A stretch of 62,847 nt of DNA from Thiotrichales bacterium (GTDB lineage: Bacteria; Pseudomonadota; Gammaproteobacteria; HK1): the NCBI GenBank assembly GCA_026709935.1, contig JAPOSC010000017.1, positions 1 through 62,847 of the forward strand. The letters run 5' to 3'. This document shows positions 18,313 to 26,627 of the stretch, in pieces. Under the pieces are notes generated by a model. The model had not been told where the DNA came from, did not search any database, and worked only from the letters and a program-made list of their open reading frames with translations. The translations under genes were made by a program, and so were the position numbers. Numbering within the stretch: the first letter of the stretch is position 1; each line of letters opens with the position of its first letter.

Positions 18313-18727
18313 GCAATATAGTCGCTCCGTGCATTGCGTTTATTACCACCGGTTCCACATCGTGTGATCGACGAAATACCGCTACAGGGTTCTGGTTGGT
18401 GATCTGCGTCCCCGGGTTCGGACCATTTGTGGTCAGATCTGCCGCGAGAACGGCGTTGAAATCTTGCATGGTGTGCTCTCAAGCGACCACGTGCACATGT
18501 TCGTGTCCGTGCCCCCAAAACTCGCCATCTCCGATCTCGTCCGCAAGATGAAAGGCTGTTCGTCCCACAGGGTCCAACGCGAGTTCCCCGAAATCCGGAA
18601 GTGATACTGGGGACGCCGCTTTTGGGGCCGGGGATACTTCTCGGACACCACCGGGACCATCACGGACGAACTCGTACTTCAATATTTGGACAGTCACCTT
18701 CCTGACACTACCAGCGCCAGCCAGTAA
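18305..18727 (+). pseudogene. tnpA: IS200-type TnpA transposase with two in-frame stops
   Basis: Y1 single-strand transposase of the IS200/IS605 family, now broken. From the ATG at 18305 or 18311 the frame reads SRSVHCVYYHRFHIV, then TGA (18365-18367), then STKYRYRVLVGDLRPRVRTI. The HUH motif DHVHMFVS follows, then MKGCSSHRVQREFPEIRK, a second TGA (18602-18604), and YWGRRFWGRGYFSDTTG to a final stop. The first TGA replaces the Trp of the usual HIVW-TKYR and the second replaces the Arg expected before YW. Both fit single transitions (TGG or CGA to TGA). Without the stops the length, about 138-140 codons, is that of intact IS200 TnpA, so the copy is recent but dead. No TnpB is present. Confidence 0.85.
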
Positions 18728-18827
18728 GTTATTCACATTAGAACCAGACACAAATGGCAATGCTTACCAGATTTGACGAAGAGGTTGTGGCTGATGTTGA
18801 AAAAACGGACCACTAGTGTCCCAATAA

Positions 18828-19326
18828 TTATTCGAACAAGATCAGTTTGTCAGGGTTTTCGAGATTCGATAAATTGTAGTCGACATCGGAAAACATCTTG
18901 AAAATGGGCATTTTCTCGAACAGGGTCAAGCTCAACACCTGCAAAAATTGTGTAGAGCTCGGCCGAGAGCCCAAACCGCTTCCTCAGCACCGCCGCCAGG
19001 ACATACACCGTCACCGCAATCCATATCTGCGTCTTGACCGCGTTCTGCGAGGTCCCAAAGAACGACTTGATGCGTAAGTGCTGCTTGATCCACTTGAAGA
19101 AAAGCTCGACCTGCCAGCGGTAACGATAGAGCTCTGCCACCGTGGGCGCCGAGACGACGAAGTGATTGGCCAGGAAGTCGAACGTCTTGCCCGTGCCCGC
19201 ATCGTGGTACTTGATGCGCCGCAGCGGCTGCGGATAGCACCTCTTGCCCCTCTCACCGATCAACACCACCGTCTGGTCACAGCGCACCCCAGTCGTCTTG
19301 TCGACCGGCGGATTGAACAGCCTGGT
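18828..19326 (-). pseudogene. IS4-family transposase, 5' truncated and frameshifted
   Basis: C-terminal half of a DDE transposase of the IS4 group. Read on minus from about 19326: VDKTTGVRCDQTVVLIGERGK, LRRIKYHDAGTGKTF, then the Y-2-R-3-E-6-K signature in YRYRWQVELFFKWIKQH, and FFGTSQNAVKTQIWIAV. Near 18948 an extra base shifts the frame. The true C-terminus continues in the next phase as FLQVLSLTLFEKMPIFKMF and ends in LILFE at 18828. Everything upstream of the VDKTTG segment, including the first catalytic Asp residues, is missing. It stops where the toxin-antitoxin remnant begins. The sequence GGGACACTAGTGG just beyond the stop (about 18808-18823) may be the element's end. Confidence 0.85.
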
Positions 19327-19348
19327 GGTCGAAGGTATGGTCGGCACC

Positions 19349-19552
19349 ATGAGCAAGCAGAGACATGCCCCCGTCCCGCCGCCCGACATACCGGGGTTCC
19401 CGAAGGACTGGCGCGAGCAGATCAAGGCGGACCTGGCCGCCCAGGTCGAGGCCGGCGGAACGCTCTACGGCGTCCGCTCCGACGGCGCCTATATCGCACG
19501 GACCAAGGAAGGGGACCGGGTGCTGAAGAAGCCCGGCGACGACTCGGCCTGA
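19349..19552 (+). CDS. putative antitoxin of a zeta-toxin-like module
   Basis: A 67-residue hydrophilic protein starting MSKQRHAPVPPPDIPGFPKDW, with REQIKADLAAQVEAGGTLYGVR in the middle and TKEGDRVLKKPG near the end. I recall short proteins of this pattern directly upstream of zeta-toxin-like (COG4185) kinases, where they act as antitoxins. The zeta-like gene follows 20 bases downstream. The frame is intact although its toxin is broken. The ATG at 19349 has no strong ribosome site. An in-frame upstream extension lies over the transposase remnant and is probably not translated. Confidence 0.55.
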   Translation: MSKQRHAPVPPPDIPGFPKDWREQIKADLAAQVEAGGTLYGVRSDGAYIARTKEGDRVLKKPGDDSA

Positions 19553-19572
19553 CGCGGCCGGCGTCCGACGCC

Positions 19573-20145
19573 ATGCCGACCCTCCTCGTCGTTGCCGGCC
19601 CGAACGGGTGCGGCAAGTCCACCCTGACACGCATGAACGGCTTTGAAGGGGTCGATATCATCGACCCCGATGCGATCGCACGCGGCATGATGGCTGGCGG
19701 TCCCGGACAGGCGGCGCGCGAGGCGTTGCGCCGCCGACGGGTTGCGCTTGCTGCCGGCCTGACGCATCTGGTGGAGACTACGCTTGCCGGTTCCGGCATT
19801 CTCCGCCACATGACGGCGGCGCGGCAGGCCGGCTACTGAATCGTCCTGCACTACGTCTCGGTCGGCACCCCGGAGCAGGCGCTCGACCGCATCCGCAGCC
19901 GGGTCGCGCTCGGCGGCCACGATATCCCAGAAGTCGGCGCAAGGCGGCGGTTTGCGCGCTCACACGCCAATCTGCCGGTGGCGGTCGAGCGGGCGGACGG
20001 GGTCCTGCTCTACGACAATACCGATCCCGACCGACCGCACCAGGAGGTTGCGATCCTGAAAAGCGGGGCTTGGTGGGTCGCCGAGGCAGTTCCCGGCTGG
20101 ACGGCCGCGGCTCTCGCCCGAATCGGACTGCCGCATCGGCAATGA
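19573..20145 (+). pseudogene. zeta-toxin-like kinase with an in-frame TGA
   Basis: P-loop kinase of the zeta-toxin family, whose members phosphorylate nucleotide sugars and poison cell-wall synthesis. It begins MPTLLVVAGPNGCGKSTLTR (Walker A at residues 9-17) and continues with IDPDAIARGM and LVETTLAGSGILRHM. A TGA at 19837-19839 interrupts AGY-IVLHYV, where related proteins have Arg, fitting one CGA to TGA change. The same frame continues as VSVGTPEQALDRIRSRVALGGHD, ARRRFARSHANLPVAVE and DNTDPDRPHQ, to a stop at 20143-20145, for a total of 190 codons. Everything else looks intact, so inactivation is recent. The loss may have left the upstream antitoxin free to decay. Confidence 0.8.
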
Positions 20146-20235
20146 CGCCGACGCCGGACGAGAACCCGGCCATGCGCTGCTCATTCTTATTGCATATGGA
20201 CGGTGCCGGATGACACGGGAAGAATAGGCAGGGAA
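20146..20235. other. short AT-richer gap
   Basis: Between the convergent zeta-like remnant and the nuclease-like gene. No frame, hairpin or repeat stands out. Confidence 0.4.
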
Positions 20236-20760
20236 TTACGATGCTTGGGAATCCGTTGCGGAGTCTCTGGATAGAGCGTATTGCGGAAGTAACTCGTTCC
20301 ATTTGGCAACGTTGACCACGTGGCAGTCATGCGCTATCGGTCGGATCCAATTCGCTGGCGTTCCCACCGGCATTCTGCGCCTCAGATCGTCGGTGAGAGC
20401 GAGTAGCTGAGGGTCATCCAGAGTGCCGGAGGCGACGACTACAAAATAGCTGATCGGCTTCTCGACCCGATCGCAAGCCTACTCGTAGAGAAACGAATCG
20501 CGAAATTTTTCTGCCAGATTGGGAGTCGGGTTGCTTGCCAGAAAATCTTGAAGAAAACGCTTGCTCTGTTTGTGTAATTCAGCGCCCGGAGCTTCAGGAT
20601 CCTTGATCTCGACGAAGTAGATCCGTTCGGGCAGATCCAGAATCCAGTCTACAGCCTTCAATCCGCAATGCGACAAACGGTGTCCGGCGCCGTCGAATTT
20701 CCTTCCGCTCACCTGTCCGGGAAGCGCGAGACGGAGATCTCCTTCTCTCAGCGTAGTCAC
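20236..20760 (-). pseudogene. small PD-(D/E)xK-like protein paired with an ATPase, interrupted by TAG
   Basis: A 174-codon gene starting at a GTG (20758-20760) that overlaps the upstream ATPase stop (GTGA). The first part reads VTTLREGDLRLALPGQVSGR, LSHCGLKAVDWILDLPERIY and FVEIKDPEAP. D38 with E51-x-K53 fits a PD-(D/E)xK nuclease core. A TAG at 20479-20481 follows KFRDSFLYE. The same frame continues for 80 codons with sensible protein (VEKPISYFVVVASGTLDD, TDDLRRRMPVG, WIRPIAHDCHVVNVAKWNEL) to 20236. I recall relatives reading LYEW at this point, so TGG to TAG is likely. I do not know a named system containing it. An alternative is a real 93-residue protein with the rest untranslated. An ATPase plus small nuclease layout suggests phage defence; this is inference. 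Confidence 0.6.
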
Positions 20761-21797
20761 CGGTACTCCCCGAGATTGCGCCGAATCTCTCGATCGTAAA
20801 CTTCCGAGAAGGCTTCGGAGATGGCATTGGGGTCAATGGCATGGTAGGAGTCCGTGGTGTTGCACACCAGATCACCCGAGTCGTCATCCCGATATAGGGC
20901 GTGGTAGGAGATCCGGTCATCTCTTCCGGTTTGCAGGTCCAGTTGCTTCAGGATCAGATAGTCATGAGTGGCGATGAATATCTGTACCTCCTGCCGTTGC
21001 AATTCAAGCAGAATTTCAATTACCGGCCCGAACAGCTTGGGATTCAGATTGGCCTCGGGTTCATCCCAGAACAGGACCGACCCTTCGGTAAGAGTGCCGT
21101 TTTGAATCAGAAGCCATAGCAGCCCGAGCTTGCGCAGCCCTTCCGCCAGCAAAGTGAACTCCAGCTTGCCTTGCTTGCTACCGAGAAAGAACTCCTCTCC
21201 TTCATACCATACCTTTCCCTCCAGAGCCTTTCGCAACTTGTCGAGAAGTTGGCGGCGCGACTGATCGGGAGAGCCGAGAAGAGGCGGAAGAAACGCGCGA
21301 TCGAGAATGTCGGAGTACATTTCCTCGAAGTGGATGTCTCGTGCGGCGTACAAGGAGCGAAATCCGGGCGCGTTCGCCAGCATTTCCTTCACAGGTATGT
21401 AGACGGAGGAAGCATGACGTTTCGATGCGTTCGGCGCGCGTTTTCCCCGCACGGCGGCGGATTCCGGTGACTTGGCCAGATCGGAAAACGTGGTCCGAAC
21501 GAATTCTGCTCCCCACGCTATTTCGGCAGTGGCGCGGGAACGGCCGCGCTGGCGTTTGACCAGACGTCCGAGGTGCCCGTTCGACGGCAGAAAGAGGCGC
21601 GCCAACTTGTCCGGGAATCTTGCTCTGGTATTCCTCGTGTCGCACGCCGCGTACGCCACCTTCATGAGATGCGTTTTTCCGGTGCCGTTGGCACCCAGGA
21701 GGGCGTTGAGTCCGGGTGAGGGCGACAGGACCAGTGACTCGAACGCCGCGAAGCGTTCCAATCCGATCCGGGTAATCGTTGGCGTGGCGTTCGACAT
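20757..21797 (-). CDS. AAA/ABC-type ATPase of a two-gene module
   Basis: A 346-residue soluble ATPase of the SMC/OLD-like AAA15/AAA21 group. It opens with TRIGLERFAAFESLVLSPSPG, then Walker A GANGTGKT at 35-42. Late in the protein come a signature-like region (LLAEGLRKLGLLWLLIQNG), Walker B with catalytic Glu (VLFWDEPEANLNP) and the H-loop FIATHDY. No coiled-coil arm or nuclease is visible in it. I start at the ATG 21795-21797 (MSNATPTITRIG); an in-frame ATG lies 14 codons upstream. Its stop overlaps the start of the PD-(D/E)xK-like gene, so the two proteins likely work together. ATPases of this group are common sensors in defence systems such as PARIS or retron-associated modules, but the partner here differs. 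Confidence 0.8.
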   Translation of the reverse strand: MSNATPTITRIGLERFAAFESLVLSPSPGLNALLGANGTGKTHLMKVAYAACDTRNTRARFPDKLARLFLPSNGHLGRLVKRQRGRSRATAEIAWGAEFVRTTFSDLAKSPESAAVRGKRAPNASKRHASSVYIPVKEMLANAPGFRSLYAARDIHFEEMYSDILDRAFLPPLLGSPDQSRRQLLDKLRKALEGKVWYEGEEFFLGSKQGKLEFTLLAEGLRKLGLLWLLIQNGTLTEGSVLFWDEPEANLNPKLFGPVIEILLELQRQEVQIFIATHDYLILKQLDLQTGRDDRISYHALYRDDDSGDLVCNTTDSYHAIDPNAISEAFSEVYDREIRRNLGEYR

Positions 21798-21851
21798 TTT
21801 CGACAGGTGAGTGACTGGCGAGCGGCGCCGGGGTTGCAATGCCCCGGATGA

Positions 21852-22499
21852 TCAGGCCGCGACCCCGGCCGGGCAGGCGACTCCGGTGCCGCCGTGGCCG
21901 CAGTAGCCGAACGGGTTTTTCGCAAGGTACTGCTGGTGGTAGTCCTCGGCGTAGTAGAACGGGCCGGCTTCCAGGATCTCGGTGGTGATGCGGCCGTGGC
22001 CCGCGGCGGAGAGCGCCTGCTGGTAGGCGTCGCGCGATGCGAGCGCCTGCTCGGTCTGAGCCTCGGAGCCGGTGTAGATGCCGGAGCGGTACTGGGTGCC
22101 GACGTCGTTGCCCTGACGCATGCCCTGCGTGGGGTCGTGGGCCTCCCAGAATATCTTCAGTATCTCGTCGTAGCCGATGCGGTCCGGATCGAAGACGACG
22201 AGCACCACCTCGTTGTGCCCGGTGCGGCCGCTGCACACCTCCTCGTAGGTCGGGTTCGGAGTCGCACCCGCCGCGTAGCCGACCGCGGTCACATGTACCC
22301 CCGGCAGGTTCCAGAACGCCTTTTCCGCGCCCCAGAAGCAGCCGAGGCCGAGCTGTGCGCACTCCATCCCTTCCGGGAACGGCGGCTTGATGGAACGGCC
22401 GCCGATGAAGCTCGTGTTCGGGGTGGGGAGCGGGTCGGGGCGTCCGGGCAGCGCCTCGGCGGCGCTCGGGATCGTCATCGCCTTTCGGAACAACCGCAT
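21852..22499 (-). CDS. msrA: peptide-methionine (S)-S-oxide reductase
   Basis: Repairs oxidised methionine (S-sulfoxide) in proteins using thioredoxin. The 215-residue protein has the catalytic GCFWGAEK motif with C54, [28 protein letters not shown], and [25 protein letters not shown]-terminal tail [19 protein letters not shown] carries candidate resolving cysteines. The N-terminal leader, [23 protein letters not shown], is the longer type seen in E. coli-like MsrA. An alternative ATG is 7 codons in. The gene stands alone between the ATPase module and the tRNA nucleotidyltransferase, facing the same way. Confidence 0.96.
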   Translation of the reverse strand: MRLFRKAMTIPSAAEALPGRPDPLPTPNTSFIGGRSIKPPFPEGMECAQLGLGCFWGAEKAFWNLPGVHVTAVGYAAGATPNPTYEEVCSGRTGHNEVVLVVFDPDRIGYDEILKIFWEAHDPTQGMRQGNDVGTQYRSGIYTGSEAQTEQALASRDAYQQALSAAGHGRITTEILEAGPFYYAEDYHQQYLAKNPFGYCGHGGTGVACPAGVAA

Positions 22500-22557
22500 G
22501 GTGCTGGCCTCTCAGTGGTGTGCGGGCACTCTAGCGTGAAAATTTCACCGATGCGCA

Positions 22558-24204
22558 TCAATGCGTATGTGAAGGAGACGAGTATTCGGCCAGCACCTGG
22601 TCGAGGATGCGTTCGGGGTCCGTCCAGCCCGTCTCGTCCTGGAGCTCGCGGCATCGCTCCAGAATCGGCGCGAACCCGGGGCCGGGCGGCATCCCGCGCG
22701 CGACGAGATGCCGCCCGAGGACGGCGTCGCGCGGGGCGGCGTGCTCGACGCGGTGGGCGCGGGCGGCGGCGAGGAACGCATCACCGGCGTCGAAGCGGCC
22801 GGCGAGGGCGTCGGCGGTGGTGCGCCCGAGGTGGTCGGCGCGTGCGACCCTGACCAGCAGCTCGATGCTGGCCCCGGCGCGCTCGAGCTTGCGGGCGAGC
22901 CGGCGGTAGCCCTTCGCGGTCGCCCGGTTCTTGACGAACAGCGCCGGGGCCAGATGGTGCTCGACCAGGGCCGCGATCCGGTCGATGAGCGCGCCCGGCG
23001 CCCGCATCCGCTCAAGCAGTGCCCGGGTGGGGGCGACCCCTGCAACATCGTGCCGGTACGACCGGACCCGGCCGTCGATCCGCTCGGTGGTCCCCGGCTT
23101 GCCGAGGTCATGGCAGAGCGCACCGAACATCAGCGCGAGGTCGTCGTCGCCGCCGTGTGGTCGCCTTTCGTCCTCGGCCGACGGTATCGCGCCGTCCCAG
23201 TCGTGCTCGTCATCTTCGGCCGGCCGGGTTGCGCTGCTCTTGTCGCCCTCGCCATGCTCCGCGTCGTCGCGCATCCAGCCGGTATCCACCATCGGCGGGG
23301 CGCGGTCGTCCGCATCGCGTCGGTCGGTGTCGGGTGGGGCGGCTGCGGCGGGAACACGGGTCGGAGGGGCGCGGCCCCGCTCACCGGGTCCCCCTCCGCC
23401 GTCACGCAGTGCGGCCGCTGCGTCCAGAACCATGAGGGTATGCACCCACACGTCCCCTTCCGGGTGCCACTCCGGCTCCTGCGGCACGCCCCTCAGGGCG
23501 TCGAGCTCGGGGAAGAAGCGGAGCTGACCGGATTCTTCGAGAAACCGGAAGCCGATGGAGGGTCGGGCGGCGCGGAGCAGGAGTTTCGTGAATTCGTCGA
23601 AGACCCGTTCGCCCGAAAGCTGGTCGAGATCGAGGGTCCGGCACAGCGCGACGAGTTCCTCGTCCGGCGTCATCTCCAGGCGGGCCGAGAATTGAGCCAC
23701 CCGCAGGCCGCGCAGCGGATCCTCGGGGAAATGCTCGGGATCGGTGGCGCGGAGCACGCGGCGTTCGAGGTCGCGGCGCCCGCCGTGCGGGTCGAGCATC
23801 TCGCCGGTAAGCGGGTCGAGGCCGATGCTGTTCACCGTGAGGTCGCGGCGCCGCGCGGCCTCGGCGAAATCGAGTGTCGGTTCCGGGGTCACGTCGAAGC
23901 CGCGGTGTCCGGGGCCGCGCTTGCTGTCGCGCCGCGGCAGCGAGAAGTCGACGTCGATGCCCCCGACCCGGAACACCCCGAACGCGCGGCCCACCGCGTG
24001 CACCCGGCCGAAGTCGGCGAGCAATGCTTCCAGGCGTTCGATGCGGAGACCGAACACCTCGATGTCCACGTCCTTCGAGCGCACGCCGAGCAGGTGGTCG
24101 CGCACCCAGCCCCCGACGACGATGGCCCGCCCCCCCGCCGCGCGGATCGCTTCCGCAATCCGGATGCTCTCCGGCCCGAGCGCCGTTGGGAGGTTGATGG
24201 TCAC
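22558..24204 (-). CDS. cca: tRNA nucleotidyltransferase (CCA-adding type) with HD domain
   Basis: Adds or repairs the CCA end of tRNA. The 548-residue protein has the class II nucleotidyltransferase head: VVGGWVRDHLLG and the catalytic carboxylates D45 and D47 in KDVDIEVFG. RRDLTVNSIGLDPLTGEMLDPHGG and EDPLRGLRVAQF follow. After an HTLMVLD segment the HD domain is split by about 80 Asp/Gly/Arg/Pro-rich residues (roughly 266-345). It then resumes with LALMFGALCHDLGKP and RHDVAGVAPTRALLERM. Typical enzymes with a C-terminal HD domain are about 410-470 residues, so the insert accounts for the excess. It is probably a disordered loop. The frame is open across it, so it is not a disruption. A 977-codon frame on the other strand is an antisense shadow. 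Confidence 0.88.
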   Translation of the reverse strand: MTINLPTALGPESIRIAEAIRAAGGRAIVVGGWVRDHLLGVRSKDVDIEVFGLRIERLEALLADFGRVHAVGRAFGVFRVGGIDVDFSLPRRDSKRGPGHRGFDVTPEPTLDFAEAARRRDLTVNSIGLDPLTGEMLDPHGGRRDLERRVLRATDPEHFPEDPLRGLRVAQFSARLEMTPDEELVALCRTLDLDQLSGERVFDEFTKLLLRAARPSIGFRFLEESGQLRFFPELDALRGVPQEPEWHPEGDVWVHTLMVLDAAAALRDGGGGPGERGRAPPTRVPAAAAPPDTDRRDADDRAPPMVDTGWMRDDAEHGEGDKSSATRPAEDDEHDWDGAIPSAEDERRPHGGDDDLALMFGALCHDLGKPGTTERIDGRVRSYRHDVAGVAPTRALLERMRAPGALIDRIAALVEHHLAPALFVKNRATAKGYRRLARKLERAGASIELLVRVARADHLGRTTADALAGRFDAGDAFLAAARAHRVEHAAPRDAVLGRHLVARGMPPGPGFAPILERCRELQDETGWTDPERILDQVLAEYSSPSHTH

Positions 24205-24432
24205 GATCGCGTTCTTCGTGCCTCTCGGTCGCCGAGGGTGACGGCACCAGTGGCCGAGGTGTGGCCGGGGCGTGGGCAGGTTTTGACCGGGGTCGAGATC
24301 GCTGCCGCGGACGATTTACTGTCCGTTTTCGCCACCGCTCGACGCCCCCTTCGCCGCCCCGCCCACATTCGATGGCAGCGGATCCGGGCGTCTATCCCGC
24401 GCGATTTCGGCGCCCGGGCCGGCCAACGCCGC
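24205..24432. other. gap between cca and the aminotransferase gene
   Basis: 228 bases with no supported frame or structure. It should hold the cca promoter. Confidence 0.4.
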
Positions 24433-25590
24433 TCATGCCACCGCGGCGAGCACCGGTTCGAGCGCTGCGAAGAGCCGATCCACGTCCGCGTCGGTGTTGT
24501 AGAGATGGGGCGTGACGCGCACGGAGCTGCCGCGCACGCTTACATGGACCTTCTCGCGGGCGAGCGTGTCGAGCAACCCCGGCGGGATTCCGCCGGCGAA
24601 CCGGAGGCCCAGGAAATGGCCGGCCCGCCGCGACGTGGGCTGCGAACCGAGGCCGATGGCGTGCGCCCGCGCCGCGATGGCCGCGGTCCGGGCGCTCAGC
24701 GTTCCGGCGATGTTCTCCACTCCCCAGGCCAGGACCTGCTCCATCGCCGCGATCGCCATCGGCATCAGATGGAAGTTCGACATCTCCCCCATGTCGTAGC
24801 GCCGCGCGCCGGGCGCGTACTCGTCGCGGTAGTCGACAAGGCGGGCGAAGTTCTCGGCCCCCGCGCGCGGCGACCAGCCGTACTCGATCGGCTCGCCGTT
24901 CTGGTAGTCCGGGTGAACGTAGAGAAATCCGAGCGAGTACGGCCCCATCAGCCACTTGTAGCAGGCCGACGCCGCGAATGCGGGCTTCACCTTCGCGAAG
25001 TCGATCGGCAGGGCGCCGGCGGACTGCGTGAGGTCGAGCGCGAGCGCCCCGCCGGCCGTCCGCACCGCGTCGCCGATCCGCTCCAGGTCGAGGAGTGCCC
25101 CGTCGGTCCAGCGGCAGTGGGGCAGGGCGGCGATGGCGGTGCGCTCGTCGATGGCAGCGAGCACCGCCGCATTCAGATCTCCGTCCGGCGCGTCCACGGT
25201 GACGATCTCGGCCCCGCTGCGCGCTGCGGCTGCCCGCCACGGGTAGAGGTTGGATGGAAACTGGTCGGCGAGCAGCACGATGGTTCGCCCCGCCGCGAGC
25301 GGCAGGTTCCGGGCGGCGATCGCCATGCCGTAGCTCGCCGCCGGAACGATCGCGATATCTTCCGCGCGGGCGTTCACGATGCGCGCGAAGAGGCCGCGGG
25401 CATGGTCGGGACCGGAGAAGAAATCCGGGGCGGTGAGCTCCCACGGCCGTGCCTTGCGCTCCACCCCCCGCCGGCCCGCCTCGACCACCGCATGCATGAG
25501 CGGCGCCATGTACGCGCAATTGAGGTAGGCGACATCGTCGGGAAGGTCGAAGAGGTGGCGCTGGCTCGGAATCATCTGGCTCGTAATCAT
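24433..25590 (-). CDS. class V aminotransferase-fold PLP enzyme
   Basis: Cytosolic pyridoxal-phosphate enzyme of the cysteine desulfurase/kynureninase fold; the substrate cannot be read. The 385-residue protein has VAYLNCAYMAPLMHAVVEAG at the start and IAIVPAASYGMAIAARNL (cofactor phosphate cradle). ALALDLTQSAGALPIDF carries the PLP-binding Asp, and ASACYKWLMGPYSLGFLYV the Schiff-base Lys near 224. VRGSSVRVTPHLYNTDADVDRL is the usual C-terminal end. No Cys loop of a true desulfurase is evident. It stands alone. The likely start is the ATG at 25588-25590; a second ATG lies 5 codons in. Confidence 0.88.
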   Translation of the reverse strand: MITSQMIPSQRHLFDLPDDVAYLNCAYMAPLMHAVVEAGRRGVERKARPWELTAPDFFSGPDHARGLFARIVNARAEDIAIVPAASYGMAIAARNLPLAAGRTIVLLADQFPSNLYPWRAAAARSGAEIVTVDAPDGDLNAAVLAAIDERTAIAALPHCRWTDGALLDLERIGDAVRTAGGALALDLTQSAGALPIDFAKVKPAFAASACYKWLMGPYSLGFLYVHPDYQNGEPIEYGWSPRAGAENFARLVDYRDEYAPGARRYDMGEMSNFHLMPMAIAAMEQVLAWGVENIAGTLSARTAAIAARAHAIGLGSQPTSRRAGHFLGLRFAGGIPPGLLDTLAREKVHVSVRGSSVRVTPHLYNTDADVDRLFAALEPVLAAVA

Positions 25591-25816
25591 GGTGCGCGGC
25601 TCCCTGATTCAGGCTCGGATCATCGCCTGCACGCGGGATGATCCGCAACGGTGGGGAAGCGTACGGTGCGCGGGCGCGAGGGGCTCTTCGAGCCGCATCC
25701 CGACGAGCCCGACCAGCGAATCGCGCGCTTCGACATCGTGCTGGGCTGAGGATTCCTGATTGCGGCGGTGCGCCAGATTCTGGTACAAATTGCCAATCCA
25801 CCATTTGGTGAAATTC
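25591..25816. other. divergent region between the aminotransferase and the antitoxin
   Basis: 226 bases. A short plus frame (25666-25749) reads like protein (LFEPHPDEPDQRIARFDIVLG), but it has no start or family I recognise. A GGTGA ribosome site at 25807-25811 serves the antitoxin. Confidence 0.35.
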
Positions 25817-26140
25817 ATGGCAGTTTCCAAGTTAATGCCTGAACAGCCTGTCATGCCGCTGCCCGCCGTGGATGCGAGTTCCGGCGGGGATGTCGGATCG
25901 AGACGCGTCAAGGTGGATTCCGGGGGGCGGGTCGTCGTGCCCGTCGGATTCCGCAGAGCGCTCGGCATCGACACCGGCCAGGAACTGCTGATGTCGCTGG
26001 ACGACGGCTTCGTCAGACTTCAGACCGTCGATGCCGCGTTGGAGCGGGTGCGGGCCATCGCGCGACGCCGGCGCAACCGCGACGCAAGCGTGGTGGACGA
26101 GTTCATCGCCGAGCGGCGCCGGGAAGCGGCGTCGGAGTAG
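25817..26140 (+). CDS. AbrB/MazE-type antitoxin of a VapBC-like module
   Basis: A 107-residue DNA-binding antitoxin. The SpoVT/AbrB swapped-hairpin domain is clear in SRRVKVDSGGRVVVPVGFRRAL and GIDTGQELLMSLDDGFVRLQT. A basic helical tail with RVRAIARRRRNRDASVVDEF and IAERRREAASE would bind the toxin. I start at the ATG 25817, which has GGTGA just upstream. A longer frame begins at 25760 but its extra residues look non-coding. The PIN-domain toxin begins 7 bases after the stop. Such pairs repress their own promoter and are released under stress; that is family knowledge. Confidence 0.85.
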   Translation: MAVSKLMPEQPVMPLPAVDASSGGDVGSRRVKVDSGGRVVVPVGFRRALGIDTGQELLMSLDDGFVRLQTVDAALERVRAIARRRRNRDASVVDEFIAERRREAASE

Positions 26141-26147
26141 CCAGCCG

Positions 26148-26537
26148 TTGGCGCGGATTGTCCTCGATGCATCGGCGGTGCTCGCGGTCATCCTGGAGGA
26201 GCCGGGCGCCGAGGTCGTCGTCGAGGCGCTGCGCATCGGCGCGGTGATGTCCACCGTGAACGTCGCGGAGGTGGCGGCACGCCTGAATCAGGACGGCTGG
26301 TCCGACGCCGAGGTGGCGATCGTCTTCGACTCTCTGGGCATCGAACTATTGCCGTTCGGCCCGGAATCCGCGCTGCTGAGCGGCCGTCTCCGCACGGTGA
26401 CGAGGAAATTCGGACTGGGGTTGGGCGACCGGGCCTGTCTTGCGTCCGCGTTCGTCGCAGGGTGTCCCGTGCTCACGTCCGACCGGACCTGGGAAGAACT
26501 CGATATTACGGGCCTCGACGTGCGGTGCATCCGGTAG
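26148..26537 (+). CDS. PIN-domain toxin (VapC family)
   Basis: Probable ribonuclease that cleaves tRNA or rRNA when freed from its antitoxin. The 129-residue protein has the PIN acidic residues: the Asp in IVLDASAVLAVILEE, the Glu in STVNVAEVAARL, the Asp in LGLGDRACLASAF, and the Asp in VLTSDRTWEEL. It starts at a TTG (26148) with GGAG about 10 bases upstream inside the antitoxin's last codons. No ATG or GTG fits the conserved N-terminus. All catalytic residues are present and the frame is intact. Confidence 0.88.
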   Translation: MARIVLDASAVLAVILEEPGAEVVVEALRIGAVMSTVNVAEVAARLNQDGWSDAEVAIVFDSLGIELLPFGPESALLSGRLRTVTRKFGLGLGDRACLASAFVAGCPVLTSDRTWEELDITGLDVRCIR

Positions 26538-26627
26538 GCCCGCGCGGCCGTTGCTCCAGCCCGACCTACCGCAGACCTTCGAATTCCATGACTTCGTCCT
26601 CCGAATTCCGTGTGCGCGAGGAGGGCG

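Noticed and set aside
18305..20145. TGA read as an amino acid
   Set aside because: TGA is the normal stop of many intact genes here (for example lptF, phoB, phoR), and the affected genes are mobile or toxin genes expected to decay. No recoding is needed.
22708..25641. 977-codon plus-strand open frame
   Set aside because: Antisense to cca and the aminotransferase, both with clear motifs on the minus strand. Its composition (Arg/Gly/Val-rich) has no recognisable domain and is what GC-rich antisense frames give.
25666..25749. Short plus frame reading LFEPHPDEPDQRIARFDIVLG
   Set aside because: Protein-like but only 27 codons after the only possible start, no ribosome site and no family recognised. 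It may be a fragment of a lost gene.
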